Positions 1 to 12,048 of a stretch of DNA of 64,000 nucleotides are shown in pieces (positions within the stretch are counted from its first letter, which is position 1; each line of letters starts with the position of its first letter). Below the pieces are notes generated by a model. That model ran no database searches. It was not told the DNA's origin and worked only from the letters and a program-made list of their open reading frames with translations. Origin of the DNA: Erodium maritimum (Eukaryota; Streptophyta; Magnoliopsida; Geraniales; Geraniaceae); the NCBI GenBank assembly GCA_963921825.1, contig OY997591.1, positions 14,379,515 to 14,443,514 of the forward strand, written 5' to 3'. Made by a program: the position numbers and the translations under genes.

Positions 1-800
1 GTAGAACAACCTAGGGAATAGAGACTCGAAGGGCAAGTCTCCCCACCAGAGATCTTCCTAGAAAAAAAACCCCAGTCCATTTCCCAGTTTCCATGAGAGT
101 CCCTTAAAACCAAAAAGATCAGCAAATCTTGGATCAAAATTCAGTTGGATGATTTGCTTGATGAAGCTTCCTTGACCAATTTCTCTAAAGTTGGAGAGAT
201 CCCATTCTTTGCTACAATTGTCAGAAAACAAAGATGACCTAGATCAAATATGATAGCTAGAAACAAATAATTGAATTTCGGATATAAAAAAAGAAGAGCA
301 AATGGTTGAACCGGAAAGATCGAGTTGGTGAACTTGGTTTTATTATGTGAACGAGTAAACTAATCTGACTGGTCCTCTTTTCTTGCGTTCCGAAAAAGGA
401 GAAAGGGAGGGCGCAGAAGAAGCAGCAGCACCATCCTCCGCAGTGGCATTGAAAGGTAATTAGAGTGAGATGGTAAGGTGCACATGCTTCTGAATAAAGG
501 ATGCAAAGGAAAAAGATTTAAAGACCCTTTTTGGCCACTTTCTACTTTTGTTTTATTTTGGTTTCAGTAACTCACGAAACTGAAACCCATGTACTATTCA
601 ATACAAGAAGGAGCGGCTTAGCTTTGAAATAATAGAAAAGTCATGGTGGTTAGGTTATAGGTAATCAATGTTCTTTGTACGAGGTGATGCATAATCAAGG
701 ATCATGTTCCCCCACATATATTCAAATAATTAGCATTTAAACTTGGTCATGGTCTAATCCTGGTTGTTGGATACGTGATACCATTTACTAGATAGTTCCA
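1..800. other. Unassigned flank, no supported gene
   Basis: No open frame here is long or conserved enough to call. The stretch at about 400-440 is purine-rich and reads on the minus strand like a CT-rich leader, so the 5' part of a minus-strand gene lying outside the window is possible, but no splice site or conserved peptide supports this. Confidence 0.3.
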
Positions 801-959
801 TTTCTGTTTTGTTCTTTTTCTTCTTTGATTAAAAGTGAGTTCTGACGGATCATGTTAGTAGATAAGACATTATAGTGTATATCGTGATAATACCTCGGAC
901 CATAAATAAACAGATATTGCAGTGAATATTTATTAGAGGATCATGTATTACTGATCATG

Positions 960-2354
960 TATATGATGTTATGAGTCAACACCACAAATGTCTAAAAGTT
1001 TGACATTGGATGACCCATTTTGAGAATACACCATAAAACATGGGACATAAGTATTTCTCAACTAGCAAAATAGATCTTAGTCCTACGACCATGACATCAC
1101 ATACTATCTATATGAGTTAATTCATGTCTTGACATAACTAAACGCTACTCCTGACAAGATGGTTATTAAGGTTATGATCAGATGTGGGTATGCACATATG
1201 AGGTATATGAGCGATGGTCATAAGAACTTATCACTTGTATTTATGCAAGTCAGATGTTATTAAGGCCCCTCTTAATGAGTGGAAAATTGTAAGAGAAGTG
1301 TGGTTATGCGTGTGATTTGTCACTCACAATCCGAACTCCAAATTAAGAGAAGTTGTGGACTGAATTAGAAAAATGATGATATTTCTATGTTTTTTGTTTA
1401 ATCATGACAATCACCAAACGATAAGGGGATGAGATTACTTATGGTAGCATGATCTGACATAGATAAAGTCAAGACTTTGTATAACTTAGATAGTTATGGG
1501 CCTTGCTAGGAGTTACCCGTAACTTGTGGATGAAAAGTTAATTTCAATCTCACTACCAACGTCATATGATTCCTACACGGCCACACACAATAGAGTAAAG
1601 ACCACAAATAAATTAACCTTAGAGATCCGACTTAAATAAATTGGTAAAGTTATATTTGATTTAACGAATCCCATTTATTTAATTAATTTCTCATAGTATG
1701 AATCCCACTTGTAAGCTTGATACTCTCTAAATATCCTAGATTGAGATAACGCATAGAGCCGTCATCCTTATTATTCCCAATCACTGTTCCTTGATATGTG
1801 AGATGATTGAATATATGATAGCCAATATCATGTGCATGTGCATGGTCATGCTATTCTTTTAGTCACTCTCAATCAAGCGGCCAAGAACCGATATCTTTCC
1901 CAGACCTCAATATGAGGGATAAATCCCTTAGCCATCTTTCGTGTCACTCATGCAGTCCGTCCCCAAGCCAATACTGGTCATTATCGAAACCATATATATA
2001 ACAGGTTACGTTGGGCTCAGGTCAAACTCAATTGTTTACTGCATAGTAATCATAAAGACTCATTGGTCTAAGGATACATGACAAGCTATGCCAATGAATA
2101 TGTTCATGACTTGATCTATGGAACATATTCAAGTCGGGTCATCCAATATCATGTCCCACATGATATCTGTGATCAGACTCCGGAATCCGATTCCAATGAC
2201 TAATAGAACTTTGCCATAAAGAGTCATCTTTCATACTAGTCGCTTCTAGTGATGCTTGTTGACTAGGGACCCATCGAGTATGATCCATCCTGATTTATGG
2301 TTCTATTTTTTTGTGGACAGAAATCAGAGCACACTTCGATATATTACTCCAACA
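960..2354 (-). repeat. LTR-like dispersed repeat next to Copia remnant
   Basis: AT-rich, non-coding DNA adjoining the 3' end of the minus-strand Copia polyprotein. Read on the minus strand it begins with TGTTGGAGTAAT at about 2354, a plausible LTR start. Positions about 975-1260 reappear in inverted orientation at about 19975-20235, sharing the blocks around the TTTGACAT, GACCCATTTTGAGAATAC-like and ATGAGGTATATGAG-like strings, so this is a dispersed repeat. No polypurine tract is visible before the putative LTR start and the Copia RNase H is missing, so the LTR may belong to another element joined at a deletion. Confidence 0.4.
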
Positions 2355-2369
2355 CATAAGTAATATAAA

Positions 2370-3240
2370 GCCGCTTTAATTTTATTGCTAACGATGATAT
2401 ATACATTTGGATGCTTACGATTGAACTACGGGCACTAAGACTAACAATTCCTACTAAGAAAGCGATGTTAGGTCGCGTGTTAACGAGATACCTGAGTCCT
2501 CCAATGATGTTGTGATATTGTGTTGGGTTTGTAAGGTCTCCATTCATCATCTTCTTCAGTTTTATCTTGTCCTCAATTGGTAATTAGCAATCGTTGTAGT
2601 CCTCTATGCATGCAATTGTTAGCAGTTTCTGGGCATATTATCTCTAACAAAGAGTGATCTCATCTTTCTACTCATCAACTTCGATTCCCAGATAGTAAGA
2701 TAGGAGTCCCAAATCACTCATGTCAAAAACATTCTTGTGTTCTTTGAAATCACTAATCTTACGTATTGGAGTTCCTGTGATGAGGTGGTCATATACGTTG
2801 ACTCCTATGATCAACAATGCATCCTCTTTTCTCCTGGTGCAAACTGCATGATTGTAAGAACTCTTGTAGAATCCCAGTTCAGTTAGTTTCTCATCAAGCT
2901 TTGTGTTCCAAGCTCTCGGAGCTTGTCTCAAGCCATACAAGTCTTTCTTCAATTTCACAACATGAGAAGGATTAGTTCTACTAATAAACCCAAAAGGTTG
3001 TGAGACAAATACCTCTTTAATGAGCTCGCCGTTTAGGAAGTCAATTTCACATTCATGTGATGGATCTCCCAATTGCTTTGAGATGCAATTGCAATTACTA
3101 ACCTCACAGCCTACAATCGGGAAACATGAGCAAAGACTTCTTCGAAATCAATACCTTCTATCTGAACATAGCCCTTTGCTACCAAGCGTGCTTTATGTTT
3201 AATTATATTTCCATGCTAATATTTCTTTGCCTTGAAAACC
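2370..3240 (-). pseudogene. Copia reverse transcriptase fragment
   Basis: The minus-strand translation holds the Copia RT core: the block FLNGELIKEVFVSQPFGF near the start, then KLKKDLYGLRQAPRAW, then a YYLGIEV-like end at about 2690. The catalytic YVDD position reads VYDH, so polymerase activity is lost. A second frame at 2550-2344 carries YHNIIGGLRYLVNTRPNIAF, the conserved block after the RT palm, and then stops before RNase H. Frameshifts separate the pieces. In a live element this domain copies genomic RNA into cDNA inside virus-like particles. Confidence 0.85.
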
Positions 3241-3565
3241 CATTTCAGACCAATCTCTTTGTTCCCTTTAAGTAACTAAGTCAGCTCTCATGCGTGGTTT
3301 CTTTGAATTGACTCGAGTTCATCCTCCATGGCTTGCTTCCAATGTCTGCCTTGAATAGCCTCCTCAGGATTTCTCGGTTCCTCGGATGACAAGAAGTAAT
3401 GTCCATCAAGTTCAACCACATGTTCTTGTTCATAAATCTCCCAAAGATTTTTTTTTATTTTCAATGGTTTCTCTATTTCAGGACTTTCCTGAACTGTATT
3501 CTATAAGGAATTTAATTCTTCTCTTGATCGTGGAGAAGAGGTTGGATTCCTCATCTCATCTCATC

Positions 3566-4738
3566 TCATCTCATCGCTCTCTCAACTGGCTCTGAATTAG
3601 GTTCTGGCTCACTCCCATTTTCTTCTTTAAATTGTGCATCTCTACTAACGACTAGCTTTCCGGTTACAGGCTCTAGAAATCTATAAGCTTTGGACCCTAC
3701 TTCATATCCAATAAACACAACAAGTTTGCTCCGATCATCAAGTTTTTTTAAGTAGTTACTTGTTACCTTTACATGAGACACGCATCCAAAAACACACAGA
3801 TGGTTGATGTTGGGTTTTCTTTCATGCCACGTTTCATGGGGAGTCATCCCTTTCACACTCTTTGTGATTGCTCGATTGAGAAAATAAACTGTAGTGACGA
3901 TTGCTTCTCCTCACATTTCTCCGGGCACGTTCATACTCTTAAGGAGGCTCCTAACTGTCCCAACAATAGTTAGATTCCTCCTTTCTGCAACTCCGTTTTG
4001 TTGAGGGGAGGTTGGAGTAGTAAAGAAGTGTCTGATCCCTCTGCAATCTTCAAACTCGCCAGATTTGAACTCACCTCCTCTATCATTTTGAAATTTCCTT
4101 AAGATTCTCATCTGCTTCTACCTCAACTCTATTCATGATCAGTTCAAGATTATCAAGAGCAAGATCTTTAGTTTTCAACAATTTTACCCACATGAAGCGT
4201 GAGAAATCATCGACAATTAAAATGAAATAACAATTACTTGCTGGAGTTGCTGGTGTTATGGGTCCACACAAATATGTGTACCCCAACTTCATCCTTTGCG
4301 TAGCTCTGAATGTTGCAGTCTTAGGAAATGGTGTTCTTTTTTGCTTTCCAACTAAGCACGCATCACATAGCTATTCAGGGCTGGTGATCTTTGGAAATCC
4401 CTCCACCATTTGAATTTTGATATGAGTTGCATACCTTGAAAGCTAATGTGGCCATATCTTGCATGCCACATCCATTTTTCTTCTTCGATCTTTGAAAGTA
4501 AACAAACAGGAGTAGTACACTTGAGTTTCTCTGTATACAACCAGTTTGTTGACCTTCCCACCTTAAAGAGCAGTCTCTTTTGTTGATCAAACACCTTCAC
4601 CATCCCCTCCTCAATTTTGATTTTACACCTTGCTTCATCCAGTTGACCAAGACTCACAATGTTATTCTTTAATTTAGGAATGTAGTACACACCTATCAGA
4701 GCTCGATGCTCATCGTTCTGTCCTATAAAGAACACCAC
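3566..4738 (-). pseudogene. Copia GAG pre-integrase and integrase, frameshifted
   Basis: The segment at 4738-4352 holds the GAG pre-integrase zinc motif region, with WMWHARYGHISFQGMQLI close to the usual W-H-x-R-x-G-H pattern. Next at 4292-4083 comes the integrase core, reading LCGPITPATPASNCYFILIV then DDFSRFMWVK, carrying the first catalytic Asp. At 4111-3911 FQNDRGGEFKSGEF carries the second Asp and PQQNGVAERRN the catalytic Glu. At 3856-3566 the integrase C-terminal part reads HLCVFGCVSHVKV. All DDE residues are visible, but in different frames, so this is a pseudogene. Confidence 0.85.
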
Positions 4739-4920
4739 CCCACGACCTTAATTTCGACCCTTGAGCCATCTCCAAACTTGACTTCTCCTTGGATCTTCTT
4801 GTCCAACAAAGAAAAGACTTCTTCTCTTCCCGACATGTGATTGCTTATTCCAATATCAAGGTACCACACGTTGTGATCACATTTCTTATTGCCACAATGG
4901 TTGAGGAAGACTTTTGTCAC
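4723..4920 (-). pseudogene. Copia aspartic protease fragment
   Basis: The minus-strand frame contains WYLDIGISNHMSGREE. This matches the Copia protease active site, usually WYLDTGASNHM, with Thr changed to Ile and Ala to Ser. The usual FGDGS motif follows as KFGDGSRVEIKVVG. The protease would cleave the gag-pol polyprotein. The upstream part of the frame is cut at 4914/4915 by the solo LTR insertion and resumes past 7944, which places the protease between gag and integrase as expected. Confidence 0.8.
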
Positions 4921-5677
4921 GCCCCAAATCCGGTATTGACCGGACTCGAGACATGACTTAAAGATAATTTAAAGTTTAACAATAAAAGTGTCTCAAATCC
5001 AATATAGCTCTCCAAGTTTAGTTCAAAAACATAACTCAAATAGAAACTCCATAATAAATCCTTTAAACATAAGATTCATAACCAAAAGTAAGACCATAAC
5101 GTCTCTAAAGATAAGTGCACCCGGGCCCACAGAAGCTCCCGAGCCTCGAGTCCACTACTCATCAACCAAGCCTGTAGAAACAGTAAACAAACAGATAGGG
5201 GTGAGCTTACGCTCAGTAGGGAAAATAAATAACAAGGGCATGCCTTTGGGTTTAATAAATAGAAATTCACAATTTCGTTCGAGTCTCAATAATACGAAGA
5301 ACTAAGAAGATGTTGAAATACGGGAATAAAACGGACATTTAACGCTTCTAAGAAGATAGCAATACTCATAGAAAGTAAGGGGAACAATACACTTCATAAC
5401 AATCAATAGAAGATAGAGCATTTCGGTGCCACCGTGGAACATGAAGTCCCAACACTCCGATCCACAATACTCTTTGTGTCATGTCGGAATTTCCCTCGGC
5501 CCAAAGGAGACGAATGACATCACAAAAACGTATAACATCGAGAATACCGGAAACATCCATATGAGGTCGCATTCATCGGAACCCTCGGAAACGTCTCCAA
5601 AAGACCATAGATCATCAGGAACTAAGGTAATGCTCCCGCATGACGCATATACTCGGTTGAATCAACAAGTAACCATT

Positions 5678-5798
5678 CCCCGCAGGGTAAACCATCCAAT
5701 TGCCCCGCAGGGTCCAATAACCAATGTCCCTCAGGGTCTAATAATCAATGCCCCGCAGGGTCCAATAATCAATGCCCCGCAGGGTCCAATCCACCGGC
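5678..5798 (+). repeat. 24-bp tandem repeat inside solo LTR 1
   Basis: The unit CCCCGCAGGGTCCAATAATC plus AATG begins at 5703, 5727, 5751 and 5775, a regular 24-bp period. A diverged unit precedes it at 5678. The array is short, about five units, and was not evident in the two related solo LTRs at the same relative place. Confidence 0.85.
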
Positions 5799-6834
5799 TA
5801 TGATACTACCCCACACCGCTATTTCCTTTGGTGTAGGTACCATACCGGATCACAAGTCATCGGCTTAGGTACTACCCCACACCAGTATTCCCCTTGGTGT
5901 AGGTACCTTACATGCACTACCCCACACCGCATCGTGAGTGCCATACCGGTGTAAAGCCCAACTTAAGACTCATAAAAGAATAACATACTAAACAATCATG
6001 GAGCAACCATAGCTTAGCAAATCACAATTCCATCCATGCACACCACAAGGATCAATACAACTTTACACTTACCGATATACTTACCAATTGCACTCCATCG
6101 GTCTACCATTCACCCGATCATGTACCATTTAGCACAATCAATTACACTCAAGGTTCATACAATCATTCATCCAAGCATTCAATCAAATAATCATTCCAGT
6201 AGTCAAGTTCAAGATTCAAAACATCTAGTTGTATTAGACTCTTATCTTATCCAAACTAGTCAACCAAAGCATGTGAAGCAAACACAAACAATCCTAGGGC
6301 TCATCTCGGCCTTTCTACCAGTAAAGAAATTCCCAAGTATTGAAAGCGAGTTAAGCTAGTTATTCACATCCTACGCATGCATACTAGACGCGTCCGGTTA
6401 TTAGTAATTGAAAGACGATTATTCTAGTTATTCGCATCCTATATGCAATTCTAGGACCTTTCCGATTTTATTAACCTAATAGGCATACTAAGTATTGAAA
6501 TGCACGAGGAGTTAGTACTTTCCCTACCTTGCGGTCTTCCTCTAATAAAACTTCTCGCTGCTGACGTCTGGGCTAGTGTACTCTTCGTCCTCTAACGGGT
6601 CCAAGTCCTCTCCTCCCTTCGAGCTCGGTCTCACGGTCTTGGACCACAACAACACCAAAATTAGTAACTCAACAGAGTGTTCCCCAACTTAAAATACAGA
6701 ACAGTCCTCCATGGATAGAAATAAAGTCAAAGGAATGATTTTGGAATCGAAATGGACTCAAAAAGGAAGGGTTTCAATTCTGGAAAACTGATCCGGAATT
6801 TGGCCCGTCCTGTGTCACCGTCCGACCCGGAATA

Positions 6835-7010
6835 CGATACGGAACGTATCACGGTCCGGTCCAAAACCAGACACGGACCGCATCACAGGCCGGCCCGGTA
6901 CCAGACACGGACCGCGCGACGCACCGGCCCAGAATCAGACACGGACCGTGCGAGGTCCCGTGCCAGAGTCTGGACCGTTCCGCGCCGCGTACCGTGCCGG
7001 TACCCAATCC
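6835..7010 (+). repeat. 34-bp CG-rich minisatellite inside solo LTR 1
   Basis: The core AGACACGGACCG recurs at about 6869, 6903 and 6937, a 34-bp period, within a longer stretch rich in ACGG/CCGT steps. It lies at the same relative place in the LTR as the 35-bp arrays of the other two copies. It produces several long overlapping open frames on both strands that are composition artefacts. Confidence 0.75.
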
Positions 7011-8181
7011 GTTCCAAGATGCACGCCGTGCCGGCACCCGACCCGTTCCGGCTCCCATTCTGTGCCGAACCAGACCAGAACCTTCCCCTTTCTTCCCCAA
7101 CTCGGATTCCACGAAAATCAACCCCAAAACTCCATTTCCAGCTCCAAACAACTCCAAAATAACCATCAAAAACCTCCAATCTTCAACACCCTCAATGGGT
7201 CTCATCAAAACTTCAACCAACACAAACAAAACAACCTAACTTCACTAATTCTTCCCCAAACAACAACCAATAGAGCTAGTTCTTCAAGCTCAAGCCAAAA
7301 CCCACAAAAACCCAAACTAGAAAGTGGATGAAATGAGGAGTTAAGAGAATCCATACCTTTAGGATGAGGAGATGATGAAGAAACAAGAGGTTTGGAGATG
7401 ATTTGGTGAAGGAGAAGCTTGAAGATGATTCCTTTCTCTCCTTTTCTTCTTCCTTAAGAAATGTTGCCTCTTCCTCTCTCTCTCCCTCTAGTGGTGTTCG
7501 GCTGCAACAAGGAGAAGAATGGCTGAATTGTCTCCAACAATTGCCTTAAATGACCTAAAATGCTAAATGACCAAAAGCCCCTTTCAAGTTCTATCCATTT
7601 AAAGTCTTTAAGGAGGGGTAAAAGGTCATTTAAGTTTATTTTCTTCTCATCCAACCCTCTAATGCCATGTGGCATTGTGGGAGCCACCTTCCTTTCATAA
7701 AATTCCAGCAGTCCAATTTTAATCGGAAAAAGTCGATAAAAAGTCCGAGTTTGACCAAAAGTTGACCGTCATAATATTACAGTCAAACTGAAGGAAATGA
7801 CCCAACTAAGCTAACCATGATGACGGCTAAGCTTTTTGGGCCCCGAAAAGGTCCCGAATGACTTCCTGAGTCATCGATTGACTTTTCTGGCCGAAAGTCA
7901 AACTTGGATAGAAATCACCGGTTCGACCGGGGGCGGTTCTTACAACTTTCTCCTCGTTCAGCATAGCAAAGCCCTTTTCAAGTCTTACTTCAGCTATAAG
8001 TAACGCAGGTTCTTCATCCTGGTTGTCTATTTATGCATAATTAGCTTCTTCTGGTTCTTCTCATACCTATTTTTCGGTGAGGCATTGTTCTAGTTCTGAC
8101 CTTGGCCTCGTCCTCTCACAGGACTGCCAAGACGATTTGAGCTCCCCTAAATTTATTTGATCTCTTGGACTAATCCTCACA

Positions 8182-8716
8182 CTAAGCCTTGGTGAGCAAC
8201 AATTGGTCTCCTTCTTGCTCCTGCTTTCTTCCTTTCAATGTGTGCTCAAAGGCCTTGAGCCTTCCCACTGCTTCTACAACCGTCATTTCTTTTACATTAA
8301 TCCACTGCATTATTGTGTCAACAATTGGGAGGTATTTTTCAGGCACAAAGCTCAAGATATTCTCAACTACCTGCTCCTCAAGTAATTCACAACTAAGGGA
8401 TTTAATTTCATTTACAATCTTGGCGATCTTTAAGTAGAAGTTATGGATAGTTTCAGACTCATCCACAGCTAACCTGGTAAACACTCGTTTTAAGCTCAAC
8501 ACATTTGCTGACTTTACCTTTTTCTGTCGCACGTGCAAGACCTCCAAGGATTTCCAAGCATGCTTCACTATTTTGGCATGGGAAATTTCCATTATCGTTG
8601 ACTCCAGAACAACTTGAGTGAGAACAACCAAAAGCACCTTGGTCTCTTTCTTCTCCAACATCCTCGTCGCTCTCGATTTCCACCCAAACACCAAGAGCCT
8701 TCATCATTCCGGTCAT
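8182..8716 (-). pseudogene. Copia gag (UBN2 type) fragment
   Basis: The minus-strand frame reads KHAWKSLEVLHVRQKKVKSA, then LKRVFTRLAVDESETIHNFY and later NEIKSLSCELLEEQVVENIL, the helical pattern of the plant Copia gag-polypeptide (UBN2/Retrotran_gag_2). Gag forms the particle that packages element RNA. The start is frameshifted: a second frame covers 8716-8459. Beyond 8182 the sequence is Gly/Arg-rich, as before a zinc knuckle, up to the solo LTR border at 7945. Gag identity is secure; precise limits are not. Confidence 0.8.
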
Positions 8717-8968
8717 TTTATAGACCCTGATGTCATAATTTGTTTATGTTAGTACTGGATAGTTGAGATAGGTCTCTTCAACCTAGTTTCGATCTTGCAT
8801 TTTCAGAACCAACAACTACTATCGTCTTTGGGGAACCTTCAACCATGATTTCTAACTCGAACCTCAGCTCAGATACCAAATAAAAGCAAAGAACAAAGTG
8901 TAAGAATAGAAAACGTAAGCTAAAAATATTAATGTCCCAAGTCGATCAGAAATAAACTAATCAGCCAC

Positions 8969-8990
8969 GGGGGGGGGGGGGGGGGGGGGG
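8969..8990 (+). repeat. Poly-G tract, 22 bp
   Basis: An uninterrupted run of 22 G beside the Copia remnant, one of five G or C runs of 19 bp or more in the window. See the findings. Confidence 0.95.
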
Positions 8991-10362
8991 TGTTTGGTTG
9001 TGACACGTGCTCGTATACGAGTTGATATGAAATTTGTTGAAATACATTACGGAGTAGAAAAAACGACTAGAATAAAGATACGACGAAGGTTTGATATTTC
9101 AATAATTAAAATAGATGAATGACACCTCCATAGATGAAGTGGCTACTATTCAAAGTTGAGAGAAGTAGTTCCAAAAACTCCATAAGAGAGGCTTGAATGG
9201 TCTGAAGCACAAAAGAGGAAAGATGCTGTTGAGTTTGTCTGCAAAATTAAGAGAGAGAGAGAGGTGAAAGGATATTGTGTGTATATGAGTGTGTGAGAGG
9301 GACTTGAGAGGGAGAGAGCATCTAAACACTACAACTGTGGCACTGAAAACCATGCACTGCCCTTACCCTCCTCTCCTCTGCTGTGTCTTCTTTATCTTCC
9401 CTCCTTTAACATTTTTAAAGGTGAGGCCTACCACAATTGCTCAGTGCTTAAAAGGACCATCTCATTCATCTCTCTCTCCTCAGTACACAAAGCTAGACCT
9501 AGCTTCTTCAATTCATATTCATCATCGTGTTGTCATTATTTGTACTAAAAGTTTCTGAATTTTGGTCACTACACCTTCCTTTATTGCTGCCTCTAATATC
9601 ATCTTTGACCTTCCTTGCATCATCTTTGAGATAAGCGATTATAATGGAATTAACATCGACTTTGAGATGAGCAATTAACACGCAAATATCAATCAATCAC
9701 TCATGTTTTTGAGACATGAGCTTTTGATGCATCCAACATATTGGGGTTGGGTTTTAGACCATGCAGATTATAACACAACAAGATCTTATTACATCCCCTA
9801 AACCATAAGTAATATGGCTGATGCATATACTAACTTTTGCGTCTCTTACAATTTGATTAACCAAAACGAGTGACCAACATGAGAATATATATGTAGCAGG
9901 TTATAACAAACTTAACTACAAATTTGTTAAGTTGGCCATTTTAACGTAGTTAGACTCATTTATCAGAGAAAATACAGATAAATTTTATTTTAGTCTAATT
10001 TATTAACCCATCACTCACACTTAATTCTAAGTAAGCGTATTCACCGGAATCTGAACTTGTGATTTCAAAGAGAGATGATATATGAAGAGGTATTCACTGA
10101 CAGGCTAACCCATGTAAACAACTTAGTTAACTCATTGATCATGATTTCTTCCTAATTTCAAGTGTCCACTTTTCAAACAGAAAAAAACATTAGGGTGAAC
10201 TATATATATAGCTCAAAACTAATGTACAATAATAACATGATACAATAACACTAACCCTAAGTTAGGATAATCAAATCATCCATAGATATATATATTTTTT
10301 ACTGAAATAATAAAAAAATTACACCACACACGAAATGCAACATATGAAACATCAAAACACGA
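8991..10362. other. Intergenic region downstream of the IDD gene
   Basis: AT-rich with no supported gene. It contains a short GA microsatellite near 9250-9262 and weak open frames without recognisable motifs. The last few hundred bases before 10363 should hold the 3' UTR and polyadenylation region of the minus-strand IDD gene. T/A-rich stretches are present, but no single poly(A) signal can be chosen. Confidence 0.5.
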
Positions 10363-12048
10363 TCACGACTTAGTAGAACATTTAGCGTCCGTGGTGACGC
10401 CACTCGGGACCGGAGAGTCGCCGCCGTCGCACGTCCTGGCCGGAAAGCGCTGCTTGCAAGAATGGCACGTGATCTGTAGAAGGGTGGAATCGATCTGGTT
10501 GGTGGCGTGCTCCTTGAGCGCCTGCGCCTTATCGAGCTCGGCCTGCGCCTGCAGCCTGATCCGCCTGGCGTTGGCGAACTCCTGCTCGGCCAGCTCGATC
10601 TGGCGCTTGGCCTGCAGCCTCGCCTCCTCCGCGAACGCCTTCTCCGTCACCGCCAGCCGGAGCTGCTCCCGCGCCTCCTCCTTCAGCCTCGACGCCACCA
10701 CGGACTCGCTGTTATTGTCCTGGTGATTCAGGTACGAGGCGTTGGACTCGTTCTTCTCGCTGGCGTCGGAGGAACCGATGGATAGCTGGAGCTGGGTCGA
10801 GTGCGTCTCGCCCGTCTTGGGCGATTCCACTTGATTGTTGTTCGTGGTCAGGAGCTGGAGCTCCAGGTTGTGGTATTGGGTTGGACTCGAGAAGAGTACT
10901 GATCCGTCGTGGTTCTGCTTGTGGATCGCCAAGCCTGCCGGCCAGGCCGGGGCGGTGCTGAAGTTGGTGTCGCTCGATGGGCTCGGGCTCGACGCGGTTC
11001 GAGACAGACACGCCGGCTGCTGATGCAGCGCCTGCGATTCGGACCGCAGGCGCCCCATGCTGCAGGCATCTTGATGCTCGATGAAACTCTCAACTCTATA
11101 CATACAACAAAATGGGATCCATAAAATTGAGATAATCATGGATTATTACATGTTAATATTACAAACTTGCCACTAGAGAAAAGTATGGAGAGAAGATATA
11201 TGGTGTATATAATGAGATATTCAAATGGGTTCTCGGTGCTCTTGTATATGTCTTTATTGATTGAGACGGGTATTAGAAACAAAAGAAATGAATAAAGAAA
11301 TGAGTAGCATAGATTTGTATGGTAATGAAATGGGATCAAATGAGATGGAAATAACATTATTAAAGTAATTCAGATTATTATTATGAGGGTTTCCAGATTG
11401 GGGGAGATGAGGGAATGATATATACATACCTGGAAAAGACGCGGCCGCAGTCGCAGGAGTGGCCGCGGGTGCCGCAGGTTTTGAGGTGGGCCTTGAAGTC
11501 GGACTGGACGGCGTAACCCTTGGAGCACTTGTCGCAGACCCACTGCTTGTGGTTGCTGTGCTTGCGGCGGAAGTGCTTCTTGATGCCGACGAGGTCGCCG
11601 AGGGCGTGGCAGGGGTCGTGGTGGAGGCAGCTGGGCTCGGGGCACACGAACACCCTCTTCCTCACCACCGGCGTCTCCCTCTTCAGCAGCTTCCACGGCA
11701 CCTTGTGCCGCCGCCGGTGCATCTGCAGGTTCTGGTCTCTCTGGAACCCCTGGTTGCAGATCTCGCACACGTACCGGTCCGACTCCAGCAACGTCTTCGG
11801 CGACAGCGACACCACCTCCGCGTCCGGATCTACACACAATCATTAATTACTATCATCATCATCACTTCCAATCTTCACACTTATGCACATAAATATAACT
11901 ATATGTCAAAAGAGAGTCTATATATACCCGGAGTTCCGGCCGGTCTTCTTTTTCTCTTGTTGCCGGTGCTTGCGCCGTTCTCTTGAAACGGTGTCTCCGG
12001 CAGAGGGATCGGAGGAGAAGATGAATTGTTGTTGCTGCTTCCTAACAT
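10363..12048 (-). CDS. INDETERMINATE DOMAIN C2H2 zinc-finger transcription factor, IDD14/15/16 clade
   Basis: Three exons on the minus strand: 12048-11928, 11829-11430 and 11095-10363, with GT-AG introns of 98 and 334 bp; the product is 417 residues. Exon 1 starts [13 protein letters not shown] and ends in the nuclear signal [11 protein letters not shown]. Exon 2 holds [20 protein letters not shown] (finger 1), [20 protein letters not shown] (finger 2) and [20 protein letters not shown] (finger 3). Finger 4, [20 protein letters not shown], spans intron 2. The C-terminal part has [25 protein letters not shown], a coiled-coil Glu/Ala/Arg-rich region and [16 protein letters not shown], which point to the IDD14/IDD15(SGR5)/IDD16 group. 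In Arabidopsis these regulate auxin, gravitropism and starch genes; that role here is inferred. An in-frame ATG at 12111 is an alternative start. No break is seen. Confidence 0.93.

Larger units (their letters stand above)
4915..7944 (+). mobile_element. Solo LTR copy 1 (TG..CA, 3030 bp, TSD ACTTT)
   Basis: It starts TGTCACGCCCCAAATCCGG and ends GGGCGGTTCTTACA. The 5-bp direct repeat ACTTT flanks it at 4910-4914 and 7945-7949. TG..CA ends plus a 5-bp TSD are hallmarks of LTR retrotransposon integration. No primer-binding site, polypurine tract, second LTR or coding domain is visible inside, so a solo LTR left by LTR-LTR recombination is the simplest reading. Two relatives lie at 13560-18733 and 14321-16859. 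The size fits Ty3/Gypsy chromovirus LTRs (Tekay/Del type), but that assignment is inference. The host sequence is the Copia gag-protease junction. Confidence 0.8.
2370..8880 (-). mobile_element. Decayed Ty1/Copia retrotransposon, split by a solo LTR
   Basis: On the minus strand the domains run in Copia order: gag (about 8716-8182), protease (4920-4723), GAG pre-integrase and integrase (4738-3566), then reverse transcriptase (about 3240-2370). Integrase before RT is diagnostic of Copia. Frameshifts and stops break every domain, and RNase H plus a clear 3' LTR are missing. The gap between gag and protease is exactly the 3.03-kb solo LTR at 4915-7944. Removing it and one ACTTT copy brings the gag tail next to the protease. 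The element is inactive. Confidence 0.85.

Noticed and set aside
3541-3575. CTCAT microsatellite as a regulatory site
   Set aside because: A simple tandem CTCAT run inside the decayed Copia integrase end; no sign of function.
6752-7331. Open frames of 80-136 residues on both strands inside solo LTR 1
   Set aside because: They overlap one another in several frames, are made of Arg/Pro-rich text from the CG-rich 34-bp repeats, and have no domain. The region is a non-coding LTR.
10391-11124. Plus-strand and alternative minus-strand frames over IDD exon 3
   Set aside because: Shadows of the GC-biased coding exon; none has conserved motifs.
11459-11986. A 175-residue plus-strand frame opposite the IDD gene
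   Set aside because: It is the antisense shadow of GC-rich exon 2 with low-complexity Ala/Val/Leu text; the minus-strand reading gives canonical zinc fingers and splice sites.
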